Source: an uncultured Prevotellaceae bacterium (GTDB taxonomy: Bacteria; Bacteroidota; Bacteroidia; Bacteroidales; Bacteroidaceae). Taken from it: a DNA stretch of 64,000 nucleotides. This document shows positions 17,343-26,726 of the stretch, piece by piece (position 1 is the stretch's first letter; the number at the start of each line of letters is the position of its first letter). The translations under genes were made by a program, and so were the position numbers. A model generated the notes under the pieces. The model did not search any database and was not told the DNA's origin. It saw only the letters and a program-made list of their open reading frames with translations. The DNA is taken from the NCBI GenBank assembly GCA_947165505.1, contig CAMVAT010000003.1, positions 62,001-126,000 on the forward strand, read 5' to 3'.

Positions 17343-18914
17343 ATGAGATACCCCATCGGCATACAGACGTTCTCTGAGATGATTCGAGGAAAATACGTCT
17401 ATATCGACAAGACCGACATCGTGTGGCAGATGGCCAATGGCGCGAAGTTCACCTTCCTGAGCCGGCCCCGCCGCTTCGGCAAGTCGCTGCTCTCCTCCAC
17501 GCTGCACTCTTACTTCGATGGCGACCGTCAACTATTCGAGGGGTTGAAAATCATGCAGTACGAGACCGAGTGGAACTCCTACCCTGTGTTGCACTTCGAC
17601 CTGAGTACGGCAAAGAGCATGCCTACGGCACATGATTTGAGAAATGCTATTCAATTTCAGCTGCAGCCTTATGCAGAACAGTATGGAGCCGATTGCTCGC
17701 AGCCTTTCCCTGGGTTGCTACTAAAAAGCATCATCAGTCGTGCCTATCAGCAGACGGGTCGTCAGGTGGCTGTCATCGTCGATGAATATGACGCTCCGTT
17801 GCTCGACGTGCTGCATCAGGAAGCGCTGCTTGCCGACTTCCGCCGTGTGATGCAGGAGTTCTACCAGCCGTTGAAAGCATGCGAGCCGATGATTCGTTTC
17901 TGCTTCATCACAGGTATCACCAAGTTCTCGCAATTGAGCATTTTCTCCACGCTCAACAATTTGGCTAATATTACGATGGATCCCGCCTTCGCCACGGTAT
18001 GCGGCATCACCGAGGAGGAATTGACCACCGACCTTGCACAGAGTATTGATATTCTGGCTGCGGAATATGAGTGCAGCAAAGACGAGATACACCAGAAACT
18101 GAAACTTCGCTACGATGGCTATCACTTCGCGGGTAATTCCAAGGAAGTATATAATCCGTTCAGCCTGTTAAAGGCGTTTTTCCACAAATGGATAGACAAT
18201 TATTGGTTCGACACCGGCACACCCACGTTCCTCATCCGTCAGATGCAGTATTTCCGCACCGACATCACAGGGATGGACGACATCGAGGTGCCCGCCTCGG
18301 CGTTTGACCGCCCCACCGAGGCTATGACCACGGCCCTGCCGCTGCTCTACCAGAGCGGCTACCTCACCATCAAGGGATACGACCGTGAGAGCCTGGCCTA
18401 CACGCTGTCCATCCCCAACCAAGAGGTGCGCATCGGCTTCACCGAGGGGCTGCTGCCCACCTACGTGGGCCTCGACAGCGCTCAGGTACAGATGGGCTTT
18501 GCCTTGAAACTGTGGAGGGCCTTGAAACAAAAAGACATCGACCGTGCCATGAGCGAGATGCAGGCCTATCTGGCTGGCATCCCCTATGTGGAGGGGTTCA
18601 AGAAGAAACTGGCTGAGGCCGCCCTCAAAAAGGGCTTCTACGAATATACGCTCTATCTCATCTTCTCGATGCTCAACGTGTATGTGCGCACGCAGGTGAA
18701 ATGCCTCGGAGGGCGCATCGACATGGTGGTGCAGATGCCCGACACCACCTACGTGTTCGAGTTCAAGACCGGCGGCACCGCCACGAAAGCCCTTCACCAG
18801 ATTGCCGACCGCGGCTACGACCGCCCATACCACACCGAGGGCCGTGACGTGGTGACGGTAGGCATCAGTTTCGACCCTGAAACGATGACCGTCAAAGAGT
18901 GGAGTGTGGTTTAG
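17343..18914 (+). CDS. AAA-ATPase_like protein with PDDEXK_9 domain (copy A)
   Basis: A 523-residue protein typical of the AAA-ATPase_like/DUF1703 family, abundant in Bacteroidales. The N-terminal MRYPIGIQTF block leads to a Walker A-like SRPRRFGKS (40-48, lacking the usual first Gly) and a Walker B VIVDEYD (144-150). The C-terminal PD-(D/E)XK nuclease-like part has D460 (GRIDMVV) and E473/K475 (FEFK). No experimental function is known to me; nuclease or defence roles are guesses. It is closest to copy D (31487-33061) but differs strongly at about residues 92-130. A CACCTCT repeat precedes the start and composite palindromic repeats follow the stop. Confidence 0.88.
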   Translation: MRYPIGIQTFSEMIRGKYVYIDKTDIVWQMANGAKFTFLSRPRRFGKSLLSSTLHSYFDGDRQLFEGLKIMQYETEWNSYPVLHFDLSTAKSMPTAHDLRNAIQFQLQPYAEQYGADCSQPFPGLLLKSIISRAYQQTGRQVAVIVDEYDAPLLDVLHQEALLADFRRVMQEFYQPLKACEPMIRFCFITGITKFSQLSIFSTLNNLANITMDPAFATVCGITEEELTTDLAQSIDILAAEYECSKDEIHQKLKLRYDGYHFAGNSKEVYNPFSLLKAFFHKWIDNYWFDTGTPTFLIRQMQYFRTDITGMDDIEVPASAFDRPTEAMTTALPLLYQSGYLTIKGYDRESLAYTLSIPNQEVRIGFTEGLLPTYVGLDSAQVQMGFALKLWRALKQKDIDRAMSEMQAYLAGIPYVEGFKKKLAEAALKKGFYEYTLYLIFSMLNVYVRTQVKCLGGRIDMVVQMPDTTYVFEFKTGGTATKALHQIADRGYDRPYHTEGRDVVTVGISFDPETMTVKEWSVV

Positions 18915-18917
18915 ATC

Positions 18918-19050
18918 GTAGGGGCGGGTCACCGTGCCCGCCCGCACGAGCGAAGCGAGTTCCCACCCCTCGAAGTAGCGACAGGGCGTGCCCTGTCCGC
19001 CAGCGGCACAGTGACCGATAATTCGTGTTACCCCCTTCGTAGGCAACGCG
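18918..19050. repeat. Composite palindromic repeats after copy A
   Basis: A 47-base unit (18918-18964) begins GTAGGGGCGGGTCACCGTG and contains a GGGCGGG/CCCGCCC hairpin and a GCACGAGCGAAGCGAG tail. It is followed by GACAGGGCGTGCCCTGTC (about 18980-18997, 8-base stem around a 2-base loop), AGCGGCACAGTGACCG, and CCTTCGTAGGCAACGCG. The same modules recur after copies B and C and upstream of 55977. Confidence 0.75.
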
Positions 19051-19087
19051 CCTCTGTAATCACAGTAAAAAACGCATCATACAAGTA

Positions 19088-20677
19088 ATGGGCACATACA
19101 TCAACATAGGTAATTCCGGTTTCCGGCTGTCGCGCAATGGCGAATATATCGACAAGTCGGGACTGATAGCTGTTGTCAACCGTACGCTCTTCACCGAGCA
19201 GTTTATGAGTTGCGTGTCGCGTTGCCGCCGATTCGGCAAGTCAATGGTGGCAAAAATGTTGTGTGCCTACTACGACCGTTCGTGCGACTCGCGCCCCCTC
19301 TTCGCCGACCTGGCCGTGGCGCATGATCCGACGTTCGAGGAGCACCTCAACCGCTACCCCGTCATCTACCTCGACATGACCACCTTTGTCACCCGCTTCC
19401 GTGATAAGGGAATCGTAGGGCAGATGGACAAGCGCCTGCGTGAAGACATCAGCGAGGCCTATCCGCAAGTGCCCACACGCGACGGCGACGACCTGATGGA
19501 CTATCTCATCCGTGTCGTAGAGGCCACAGGCGATGCCTTTATCTTCATCATCGACGAGTGGGATGCCATCTGCCGTGAGTTCACGAAGGGCACAGGCACG
19601 ATGGACGAGTATGTCAACTGGCTGCGCCGTATGTTCAAAGACGTGAGCGCCAGCCGCGTGTTCGCCGGGGTATATATGACGGGCATCCTGCCCATCAAGA
19701 AATACAAGACCGAGTCGGCACTCAACAATTTTCAGGAGTATTCCATGGTCAGCCCTAAGTCGATGGCCTCCTTCTTCGGCTTCACCAAGGAAGAGGTGCG
19801 CAGTCTGGCCTCCAAGTACGATGTCGATTTCGACGAACTTGAAAAGTGGTACGACGGCTATCAGATAGGCCGCCAGCCGTCGATGTTCAACCCCAACTCG
19901 GTGATGCAGGCCGTGCGTAACAACTCGTTTGAGAGTTATTGGGGCACCACGGGCGCCTATGAAGCCGTGGCCGATTATATCAGCATGAACTACGAGGGGC
20001 TGAAAGACGACGTCATCCGTATGCTCGCGGGCGAGAGGGTCGAGGTGAACCCGTCGAAGTTTCAAAACGACATATCAACCATCTATAGCCGCGACGACGT
20101 GCTCACCGTGCTCATCCATCTGGGCTATCTGGCCTACGACGGCCGCGAGCAGGAGTGCTATGTGCCCAACCGCGAAGTGTCGGCCGAACTGGCCCATGCC
20201 GTCGAGGCCACCAACTGGACCCGTGTGGCCGGGGCCCTGCAACAGTCGCGCCGTCTGCTCAAAGACACCCTGGGCGGCGACGCCGATGCCGTGGCACGTG
20301 CTATCAGTCTTGCGCACGACGAGCAGACAAGCATTCTCTCCTACAACGACGAGAACTCCCTTGCGTGCGTGCTCTCCATCGCTTACTACTACGCCCATGG
20401 CGATTATATCTTCCATCGCGAACTGGCTACGGGCAAGGGATTTGCCGACCTCGTACTCATCCCTCGCAAAAACGTCACCTCGCCCGCCATCGTGCTCGAA
20501 CTGAAGTGCGACCAGACCGCCACCGCCGCCATCGACCAGATTCTGCGCCGCGATTATCCCGCCAAGGTCAGAGAATACACAGGCGACATCCTCCTTGTCG
20601 GCATCAACTACGACCGCCGCGCCAAGACCCACACCTGCCAAATCCAAACCGATTATATCGGCACAGCCGATTTGTAA
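19088..20677 (+). CDS. Divergent AAA-ATPase_like/PDDEXK protein (outlier copy E)
   Basis: A 529-residue protein of the same broad family as its neighbours but clearly from another branch. The N terminus is MGTYINIGNSGFRL. The Walker A-like motif is SRCRRFGKS (44-52) and Walker B is FIIDEWD (about 167-173). The C-terminal nuclease-like core contains FADLVLIPRK and IVLELKCD, giving D and ExK residues of a PD-(D/E)XK site. It lies between copies A and B in the same orientation, with 173 and 108 bases of repeat-rich spacer. No function is established. It may work independently of the A/D and B/C types. Confidence 0.82.
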   Translation: MGTYINIGNSGFRLSRNGEYIDKSGLIAVVNRTLFTEQFMSCVSRCRRFGKSMVAKMLCAYYDRSCDSRPLFADLAVAHDPTFEEHLNRYPVIYLDMTTFVTRFRDKGIVGQMDKRLREDISEAYPQVPTRDGDDLMDYLIRVVEATGDAFIFIIDEWDAICREFTKGTGTMDEYVNWLRRMFKDVSASRVFAGVYMTGILPIKKYKTESALNNFQEYSMVSPKSMASFFGFTKEEVRSLASKYDVDFDELEKWYDGYQIGRQPSMFNPNSVMQAVRNNSFESYWGTTGAYEAVADYISMNYEGLKDDVIRMLAGERVEVNPSKFQNDISTIYSRDDVLTVLIHLGYLAYDGREQECYVPNREVSAELAHAVEATNWTRVAGALQQSRRLLKDTLGGDADAVARAISLAHDEQTSILSYNDENSLACVLSIAYYYAHGDYIFHRELATGKGFADLVLIPRKNVTSPAIVLELKCDQTATAAIDQILRRDYPAKVREYTGDILLVGINYDRRAKTHTCQIQTDYIGTADL

Positions 20678-20730
20678 GTTTCTACGGAGTTTTGGAGGAT
20701 AGGAGACACCTCGCCGCCAGCCTTTCAGCA

Positions 20731-20780
20731 TACCTCTCACCTCCCACCTCTTACCTCTCACCTCTTACCTCTCACCTCTC
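20731..20780. repeat. CACCTCT heptamer array before copy B
   Basis: Seven tandem near-copies of the seven-base unit (ACCTCTC/ACCTCTT, one ACCTCCC) end 5 bases before the ATG of copy B. Confidence 0.75.
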
Positions 20781-20785
20781 ATAAC

Positions 20786-22327
20786 ATGAAATACCCCATC
20801 GGCATACAGAATTTTGAGAGTCTGCGCCGCGACGGCTATGCCTACGTCGATAAGACCGAGACAGTGTGGCGCATGGTACAGACCGGACGCTACTATTTTC
20901 TGAGCCGTCCGCGCCGTTTTGGCAAGTCCTTGTTACTCTCCACCATCGAGGCATACTTCGAGGGTAAGAAAGAATTGTTTGAAGGATTGGCCATCGGTCA
21001 GTTAGAAAAGGAGTGGAAGCAATATCCCATACTGCATCTGGATTTGAATGCCAAGGAGTATAACTGCAGAGAAGATTTGTTGAAAATCCTCAACATGCAT
21101 TTGGAGCGTTGGGAGGGTCTTTATGGCGACAAGTATCAAGACCGCGACCCCGAGGAGCGTTTCATGCACGTAATAGAGCTCGCCTACCATCACACCGGCA
21201 TGCCCGTAGTCATCCTCGTCGATGAGTACGACAAGCCCTTGGCACTCAACCTCGACAACGAATCCCTGCAGGATGAGTTCCGCAGCCAGTTGAAAGCCTT
21301 CTATGCCGTGATGAAAAGCACCGACCGTTATATCAAGTTCGGCTTCCTCACCGGCGTGACCAAGTTCTCCAAGGTGAGCGTGTTCAGCGACCTCAACAAT
21401 CTGTACGACATATCCATGCTACCTGCCTATGCCGCCTCTTGCGGCATCACCGGGCAAGAGATACACCAGTATTTCGACGAGGGCGTGCAGTTGCTGGCAC
21501 AGGTCAATGGCATGAGCAAGGACGAGTGCTACACAGCCCTGCGACGCCGCTATGATGGTTACCACTTCTGTGAGCGGAGCGAAGGCGTGTACAACCCCTT
21601 CAGCCTCATCAATACGCTCAGCAGCGGCAAGTTTGCCGACTACTGGTTTGCCACGGGCACGCCCACGTTGTTGGTCAACCTGCTCCGCAAAGCCGATTTC
21701 AACCTCAACGATATCATAGACCGTCCCGTCTCCGCCGACCTCCTGGGCAGTGTAGATACCATCCGTGTCAATCCCCTGCCAGTAATCTACCAGAGCGGCT
21801 ACCTCACCATCAAAGACTACGACGCCGAGTTCATGGAGTATCACCTTGGCTTCCCCAACGAAGAGGTGGAGCGCGGCTTCATCCAGTATCTGCTGCCCAT
21901 CTACACCAATGCGCGGCAAGACCCGTCGGTGTTCAACATCCGCCAGTTTGTACGCGAGGTGCGCGGCGGCCAGCCCGAGGCGTTCATGACTCGCCTGTCG
22001 GCGATGCTGGCCGACACCGACTACCGTATTGTGGGGCGTGCTGAACTCTACCTGCAAAATGCCCTGTTCACGTTCTTCCGTCTGCTCGGTCTCTACGTCC
22101 AGGTAGAGCGAGCCACCTCAGAGGGCCGTATGGACATGGTGGTGCAGACGCGCGACCAAGTGTATATCTTCGAGTTCAAGATTGACAAGAGTGCCGATGC
22201 GGCTCTGCGTCAGATTGAGGAGAAGGGTTATGCCCGTCCTTTCGCCGTCGATCCCCGCCCGCTCTATAAGATAGGCATCAATTTCGACAGCCAGAAGCGC
22301 TGCGTCACAGAGTGGAAAGTGGAATAA
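20786..22327 (+). CDS. AAA-ATPase_like protein with PDDEXK_9 domain (copy B)
   Basis: A 513-residue family member beginning MKYPIGIQNF, with Walker A-like SRPRRFGKS (40-48), Walker B VILVDEYDKP (near 145-155), and a C-terminal nuclease-like part carrying GRMDMVV and FEFKID. It is nearly identical to copy C (29517-31058) in the C-terminal third: 21881-22224 matches 30612-30955 base for base over 344 bases. The segment between the ATP motifs (about 92-130) and parts of the middle differ. This pattern points to gene conversion or recent partial duplication. The start follows a CACCTCT array directly, and the stop is followed by palindromic repeats. Confidence 0.87.
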   Translation: MKYPIGIQNFESLRRDGYAYVDKTETVWRMVQTGRYYFLSRPRRFGKSLLLSTIEAYFEGKKELFEGLAIGQLEKEWKQYPILHLDLNAKEYNCREDLLKILNMHLERWEGLYGDKYQDRDPEERFMHVIELAYHHTGMPVVILVDEYDKPLALNLDNESLQDEFRSQLKAFYAVMKSTDRYIKFGFLTGVTKFSKVSVFSDLNNLYDISMLPAYAASCGITGQEIHQYFDEGVQLLAQVNGMSKDECYTALRRRYDGYHFCERSEGVYNPFSLINTLSSGKFADYWFATGTPTLLVNLLRKADFNLNDIIDRPVSADLLGSVDTIRVNPLPVIYQSGYLTIKDYDAEFMEYHLGFPNEEVERGFIQYLLPIYTNARQDPSVFNIRQFVREVRGGQPEAFMTRLSAMLADTDYRIVGRAELYLQNALFTFFRLLGLYVQVERATSEGRMDMVVQTRDQVYIFEFKIDKSADAALRQIEEKGYARPFAVDPRPLYKIGINFDSQKRCVTEWKVE

Positions 22328-22330
22328 AAT

Positions 22331-22660
22331 GTAGGGGCGGGTCACCGTGCCCGCCCGCACGAGCGAAGCAATATCATAACGTTCAACGTTTAAAGTAAAT
22401 AGCATCTGAATCAAGTCATCAATCGTAGGGGCGGGTCACCGTGCCCGCCCGCACGAGCGAAGCGAGTTCCCATTTAAAAAACATATAATTGCCGTTAATT
22501 ACCCATAAATTATCATCAATAATCCTCGCCGCAGCGGCACAATACATTCATGAAAAATTCGTGGAACATTCATGAAAATTCGTGTTAAAAACCTTTGCCG
22601 TAGGCAACATGAACGGATAATTCATGGTAGATAGTGTTAAAGCCCTTTGCCGTAGGCAAC
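22331..22660. repeat. Composite palindromic repeats after copy B
   Basis: Two copies of the GTAGGGGCGGGTCACC unit (22331-22369 truncated; 22425-22471 full) are followed by CATATAATTGCCGTTAATTA, CGCCGCAGCGGC, several TTCATGAAAATTCGTG units and two TTTGCCGTAGGCAACATG hairpins (about 22588-22610 and 22640-22662). No gene is present from 22328 to 22742. The same order of modules is seen at 31175-31400 and, in part, at 55709-55900. Confidence 0.75.
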
Positions 22661-22742
22661 ATGGACAATCAATTCGTATATTACTCTTATCTTAAGAAAA
22701 TGCAAACAAATGTTAAAATAAGGGGTAAAAATTCCAGAAACC

Positions 22743-23861
22743 ATGCACTCTGACTCTTTCCCTTACATCTCCATCCTCGTTCCCGTCTATGGTGTCGAGG
22801 ATTATATCGAGCGTTGCGCACGTAGCGTATTTGAACAGACCTATCCCAACATTGAGTATATCTTCTGTGACGACGGCTCTCCCGACCGCAGCATCGAAGT
22901 GCTCGAACGCGTAATGAAAGAATATCCCCGGCGGGCGGAGCATGTGCGCATCATCCGTTTCCAGGAGAACAAGGGTCTTGCCACCGTTCGCAATACACTT
23001 GTGGATGCTTGCCAGACCGATTGGCTCGTCCATGAAGATTCCGATGACTGGATGGAACTTGACCACGTGGAAACCCTCGTCAGAAAACAGCAAGAGACGG
23101 GCGCGGATATCGTTTGCTCAGATTTGATTTTGCATTCAGCCGACGGGACAGAGCGCTATTCATTCTTGGAGTCGGATAAAAAAGAGGATTATTTCCGGTT
23201 GGTTTTGAAAAACAACGATGCTCACTTCTCTTGGGGAAAACTCATCCCTACCTCGCTCTATCGTGCCCACAACATCAAGATTGGGGCCGACTGCAAGAAA
23301 GCAGAAGACATGCGAGCCATCATCCCCCTGTTCTATTACGCCGACAAGATAGTAGCCACCCATCAAGTGGGATGTCACTATGACATGACCCGATCTCAGC
23401 GTATCAGTACCCTGACCGAGGGAAATATCAAGGTGAAGGGAGGCTGGCTGTTAGATACCATGTTTATGGTGCAGGGCTTTCTTGCCGACAAGGAAGAAGA
23501 GTATGTAAAACTTTTCAACAAGACCATCTACGAAAAGATTTGCAGTTACGTCACTCTCGCCGTTTATTACCGCAACAAAGCCACACATAAGTACATGCGC
23601 AAGAGAGCGGTGGCCTTTGCACGTCAGCACCCTTATGTGAAGGGAGATGCCAAGACGCGTGTCATGTTCCAATTTAAGTCGAATTATTTCTTATACCGTC
23701 TGTTCATGAAGTGGTTATACCGTAATCAAACGATAGCAGACAATAACACGAAAAGTGGAGGTCAAAATAATGGTGGTGGCACTTCCAAAGGCAAACAAGA
23801 GACCGAGTCTGTGTATATGAACGGTGCCGACAATCTGGCGTTCGCTTTTAGTTTTTCCTAA
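22743..23861 (+). CDS. GT2 glycosyltransferase
   Basis: A GT-A fold transferase that adds a sugar from a nucleotide donor to a growing lipid-linked glycan at the cytosolic membrane face. The N-terminal ISILVPVYGVEDYIERC and FCDDGSPD, then HEDSDDW (the DxD-type metal site), are classical GT2 features. The C-terminal part ends with a basic FLYRLFMKWLYR stretch. An odd 40-residue tail rich in Gly, Asn and Lys follows that, unlike relatives in this window. It is the first glycosyltransferase after copy B. The sugar and linkage are unknown. Confidence 0.85.
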   Translation: MHSDSFPYISILVPVYGVEDYIERCARSVFEQTYPNIEYIFCDDGSPDRSIEVLERVMKEYPRRAEHVRIIRFQENKGLATVRNTLVDACQTDWLVHEDSDDWMELDHVETLVRKQQETGADIVCSDLILHSADGTERYSFLESDKKEDYFRLVLKNNDAHFSWGKLIPTSLYRAHNIKIGADCKKAEDMRAIIPLFYYADKIVATHQVGCHYDMTRSQRISTLTEGNIKVKGGWLLDTMFMVQGFLADKEEEYVKLFNKTIYEKICSYVTLAVYYRNKATHKYMRKRAVAFARQHPYVKGDAKTRVMFQFKSNYFLYRLFMKWLYRNQTIADNNTKSGGQNNGGGTSKGKQETESVYMNGADNLAFAFSFS

Positions 23862-23887
23862 AACGAAGATGCACATAGCAGAAGTTT

Positions 23888-24298
23888 TTATATGCCGACA
23901 AAATCAGCACCCTGCACGAGCAGAGCGTCTATTACACTAAGACCCGCCCGCAGGCCCTTACGTATTATACCGACACCGACGAGCAGTCATACCGTAAGTA
24001 TTTCCGCCAGATTCTGCTCTCGCTCGACATCGTGAAGGACTTCCTTTCAGATAAGGACGAAGTGTTCCAGCGAGAGCTCAACAAAACCATCTTCAATCGC
24101 CAGACCAACTACATGGCCTACTGCGCGTTGCGTGGATTCCGTCAGTTGCACCGTGAGATGAGAGCCAAGGCCAACGAGGTGGTTCACATCTATCCTTATA
24201 TCCTAAGCACGGTGTCGGATAAGATCAAGTATCAGTTCAAGAAAAACTATTTTTTCTACCGCCAGTCGCTCACACTCATCAACAACGCACGGTCGTAA
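23888..24298 (+). pseudogene. C-terminal remnant of a second GT2 glycosyltransferase
   Basis: An open stretch reads FLYADKISTLHEQSVYYTK and continues to KKNYFFYRQSL. It aligns in order with the C-terminal half of the preceding GT2 (YYADKIVATHQ to SNYFLYRLF) but lacks the whole catalytic N-terminal domain. The nearest ATG (24032) would give an 88-residue piece without a GT-A core. It is most likely the remains of a duplicated transferase, truncated where the AT-rich segment begins. Confidence 0.7.
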
Positions 24299-24704
24299 AG
24301 GGTCAATTTGCGGTCAACACCCGTTCAGAAGCATGAACCCCATCACAGTTCTTAGAAAATCGGATATACGCTCTTTTGCGCATATATTTTCATTATGTAT
24401 GACTTCAATAGGCAACCTAAGGACAACATGGTCATCGATTGCTGCCTGCGGTTATATCGTATCCTCTTTATTCTAGTTTGTTGAAGAGGATCAATAGCTG
24501 AAGGATGGAGTGAATTATTGTTTAAAGATACTCTCATCGCAATCCCATTGTTATGACTTAAGTTCTGCAAACTCCTAATTTGTTAGTTTACACTGATGGG
24601 TTACAATGTCTTCTATCTACGTTCACCCTCGCTCATCATCAGTGGTAAATTTGAAAAAGTCATAAGTAACATTATATATCATTAATCTTTTCTTTTTCAT
24701 TATT
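24299..24704. other. 406-base non-coding gap at a composition boundary
   Basis: No convincing gene is seen. Base composition changes here from GC-rich to clearly AT-rich. A minus-strand open frame (24352-24570, 72 codons) is present but matches nothing I recognise; it could be a decayed mobile-element fragment. A possible promoter is noted separately. Confidence 0.5.
24646..24653 (+). promoter_or_regulatory. Possible -7 element for AT-rich glycan genes
   Basis: TAAATTTG fits TAnnTTTG, 52 bases before the next start codon. No TTTG is found at the -33 spacing, so support is partial. Confidence 0.4.
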
Positions 24705-25613
24705 ATGAAGTCATTATTGTTTGCTCGGATCGTTTGTAGGCTTAGAATGGTTCTGCCAAACTCATTAAAATTTTTGGTTCCGGAAAAAATTTGGATAAAG
24801 GCTCTTTATAGAAAGATTATGAATTCTGAGCTACGTCTTAAGAATCCAATAACTTTCAATGAGAAATTAAATTGGATGAAGCTATACGACCACAATCCGC
24901 TCTATGTTACAATGGTAGATAAATGGAAAGCAAAAGAATATGTTTCAAAATTATTAGGAACGGACTCGTATATTATACCAACGATTGCAGTATATGAAAG
25001 CGTAAATGATATAAAATGGGATGAATTGCCAGAGCAGTTCGTCGTAAAATGCAATCACAATAGTGGAGTAGTCCTTATTTGCAGAAATAAGAATGATTTT
25101 GATATCGAAAATGCAAAAATCGAATTAACCAAATGCTTAGAACAGGATTATTCTCAACGTTTTGGTGAGTGGGCGTACAAAAAAGTGCCAAGGCGAATAA
25201 TTGTAGAAAAATATATGTATGATGAAAGTCAACCAGTATTAGTTGATTATAAGTTCTATTGTTTTAATGGGAAACCAGAGTTCTTGTATGTTTCTGCAGG
25301 TATGGAAGATTATGATACTGCAAAGCTTGTTTTTCTTACCAAAGATTGGAAGCGAGCCCCATTTCATAGGCCTGATCACAAAGAATTTGAAACCTTGCCT
25401 CCTAAGCCGGGCAAATACGAAGAAATGCTTTTGATTGCCGAAAAACTATCTGCCGGTTTCCCCTTTTTGAGGGTTGATTTATACGAAATCAATAACCAAG
25501 TCTATTTTTCCGAATTAACACTGATGCCGTGTGCAGGTTACATGAAATTTATCCCAGCCAAATATGATGAAGAAGTTGGCAAACTATTACATCTTCAAGA
25601 GAAGATAAGATAA
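24705..25613 (+). CDS. TupA-like ATP-grasp protein, putative glycosyltransferase/ligase
   Basis: A 302-residue protein of the TupA-like ATP-grasp group common in bacterial polysaccharide loci. Visible landmarks are TFNEKLNWMKLYD (about 50-62), EQFVVKCNHNSG (ATP-binding Lys region), DYKFYCFNGKPEF, and FPFLRVDLYE near the C terminus with the metal-binding acidic residues. These proteins are annotated as glycosyltransferases or as ligases joining polyglutamate or amino-type groups; the true reaction is unsettled. A paralog lies at 37634-38596. AT-rich codon use separates it from the upstream genes. Confidence 0.78.
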   Translation: MKSLLFARIVCRLRMVLPNSLKFLVPEKIWIKALYRKIMNSELRLKNPITFNEKLNWMKLYDHNPLYVTMVDKWKAKEYVSKLLGTDSYIIPTIAVYESVNDIKWDELPEQFVVKCNHNSGVVLICRNKNDFDIENAKIELTKCLEQDYSQRFGEWAYKKVPRRIIVEKYMYDESQPVLVDYKFYCFNGKPEFLYVSAGMEDYDTAKLVFLTKDWKRAPFHRPDHKEFETLPPKPGKYEEMLLIAEKLSAGFPFLRVDLYEINNQVYFSELTLMPCAGYMKFIPAKYDEEVGKLLHLQEKIR

Positions 25614-25730
25614 AAGTTGTGAGTGGAATCCTGTGGCCTTTTTGTGATTAAGAAATCGGAGCCATTTGAAAAAAAATAAACACAATAGTTTCCATATTTA
25701 GTCAAACTCTTTTTTTTACTCTGTGTTGAA

Positions 25731-26723
25731 ATGAAAACAAAACTCCTCTATGTTTTAGTGAGTGATTGTAGTGATGTCTATTTAGAACAAGCACATATCT
25801 CGATATGTTCTGCAAAATATTATATGCCTGATTGTCATGTTACATTATTGGTCGATGACAAAACGGATTCTGCCATGGACGATAATCGAAAAAAAATAGT
25901 CCAGAATGTAGATGAATACGTTGTTGCACCCCTTCCGCAAGGCTTATCTGCTCATGTTAGGTCCCGTTTACTTAAATGTGGAGCAAGGAAATATGTCAAA
26001 GGAGATTTCCTTTATATTGATACAGATACGATAGTAGTAAAGCCATTATATGAGATAGATGATGTTGATAGTTCTATTGCTGCCACATTAGATTCCCATT
26101 GCCTTTTTCAAGATAATCCTTACCGGGATATGGATGTTGCCTTATGCAACAAGCTGGGCTTCCATGTTGAGGACGAAAGCGTTTTTTTCAACGGCGGGGT
26201 GTTGTATGTAAAAGATAATAAGGATGGCCATGCTTTTTATGATATGTGGCTGGATGAGTGGAAAAAGGGGCTTGAAAAAGGAGTCAATAAAGATCAGCCT
26301 GCTCTTGCAAAAACAAATAGCCAATTAGGCCATATAGTTAAGAGGATAGATGATACATGGAATTGCGAGTTTATACATGGAATGAGATTTTTAAAAGATG
26401 CTAAAATTGTTCATTATCTTACTACGAACTCTAAGGGAAAGGACAAGCAGCCTTTTATCTTAAAAGATTTATCTTCTTACGATTTGCTGAAAAAAGATTT
26501 AGATAATGTAAAAAATGATTTTTATATGTCTTTAATAAAAGATCCATTCCTGGGCATTAATCATTTAACTACAATAGTATCAGGAAGTGAGGTCTATTTT
26601 AGGCGTACATGGCTATATAGCCGAATGCTTGAGTGGTTTGAATATGGGAAAAAGTTCAATCGAATCCAGTCTTTGTTGATGCTTATTTCGAAAGTAAAAT
26701 CAACGTTGTTTTTTTGGAGATAA
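25731..26723 (+). CDS. GT8-like glycosyltransferase
   Basis: A 330-residue GT-A type transferase with the GT8-like pattern: an N-terminal LLYVLVSDCSDVY strand, DFLYIDTDTIV (about 98-108) supplying the DxD metal site, and FFNGGVLYVKD (about 155-165), which contacts the acceptor sugar in this superfamily. The C terminus is basic and probably associates with the membrane. It sits 3 bases before the DUF4422 gene, so both are one transcript. Donor and acceptor are unknown. Confidence 0.75.
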   Translation: MKTKLLYVLVSDCSDVYLEQAHISICSAKYYMPDCHVTLLVDDKTDSAMDDNRKKIVQNVDEYVVAPLPQGLSAHVRSRLLKCGARKYVKGDFLYIDTDTIVVKPLYEIDDVDSSIAATLDSHCLFQDNPYRDMDVALCNKLGFHVEDESVFFNGGVLYVKDNKDGHAFYDMWLDEWKKGLEKGVNKDQPALAKTNSQLGHIVKRIDDTWNCEFIHGMRFLKDAKIVHYLTTNSKGKDKQPFILKDLSSYDLLKKDLDNVKNDFYMSLIKDPFLGINHLTTIVSGSEVYFRRTWLYSRMLEWFEYGKKFNRIQSLLMLISKVKSTLFFWR

Positions 26724-26726
26724 AAA

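Noticed and set aside
14373..20780. CT-rich tandem arrays considered as CRISPR
   Set aside because: The period is 7 bases with no spacers and no cas genes nearby, so they are simple tandem repeats.
24352..24570. 72-codon minus-strand frame in the 24.3-24.7 kb gap, considered as a transposase remnant
   Set aside because: No transposase motif or terminal repeats could be identified, so it is left as unassigned non-coding sequence.
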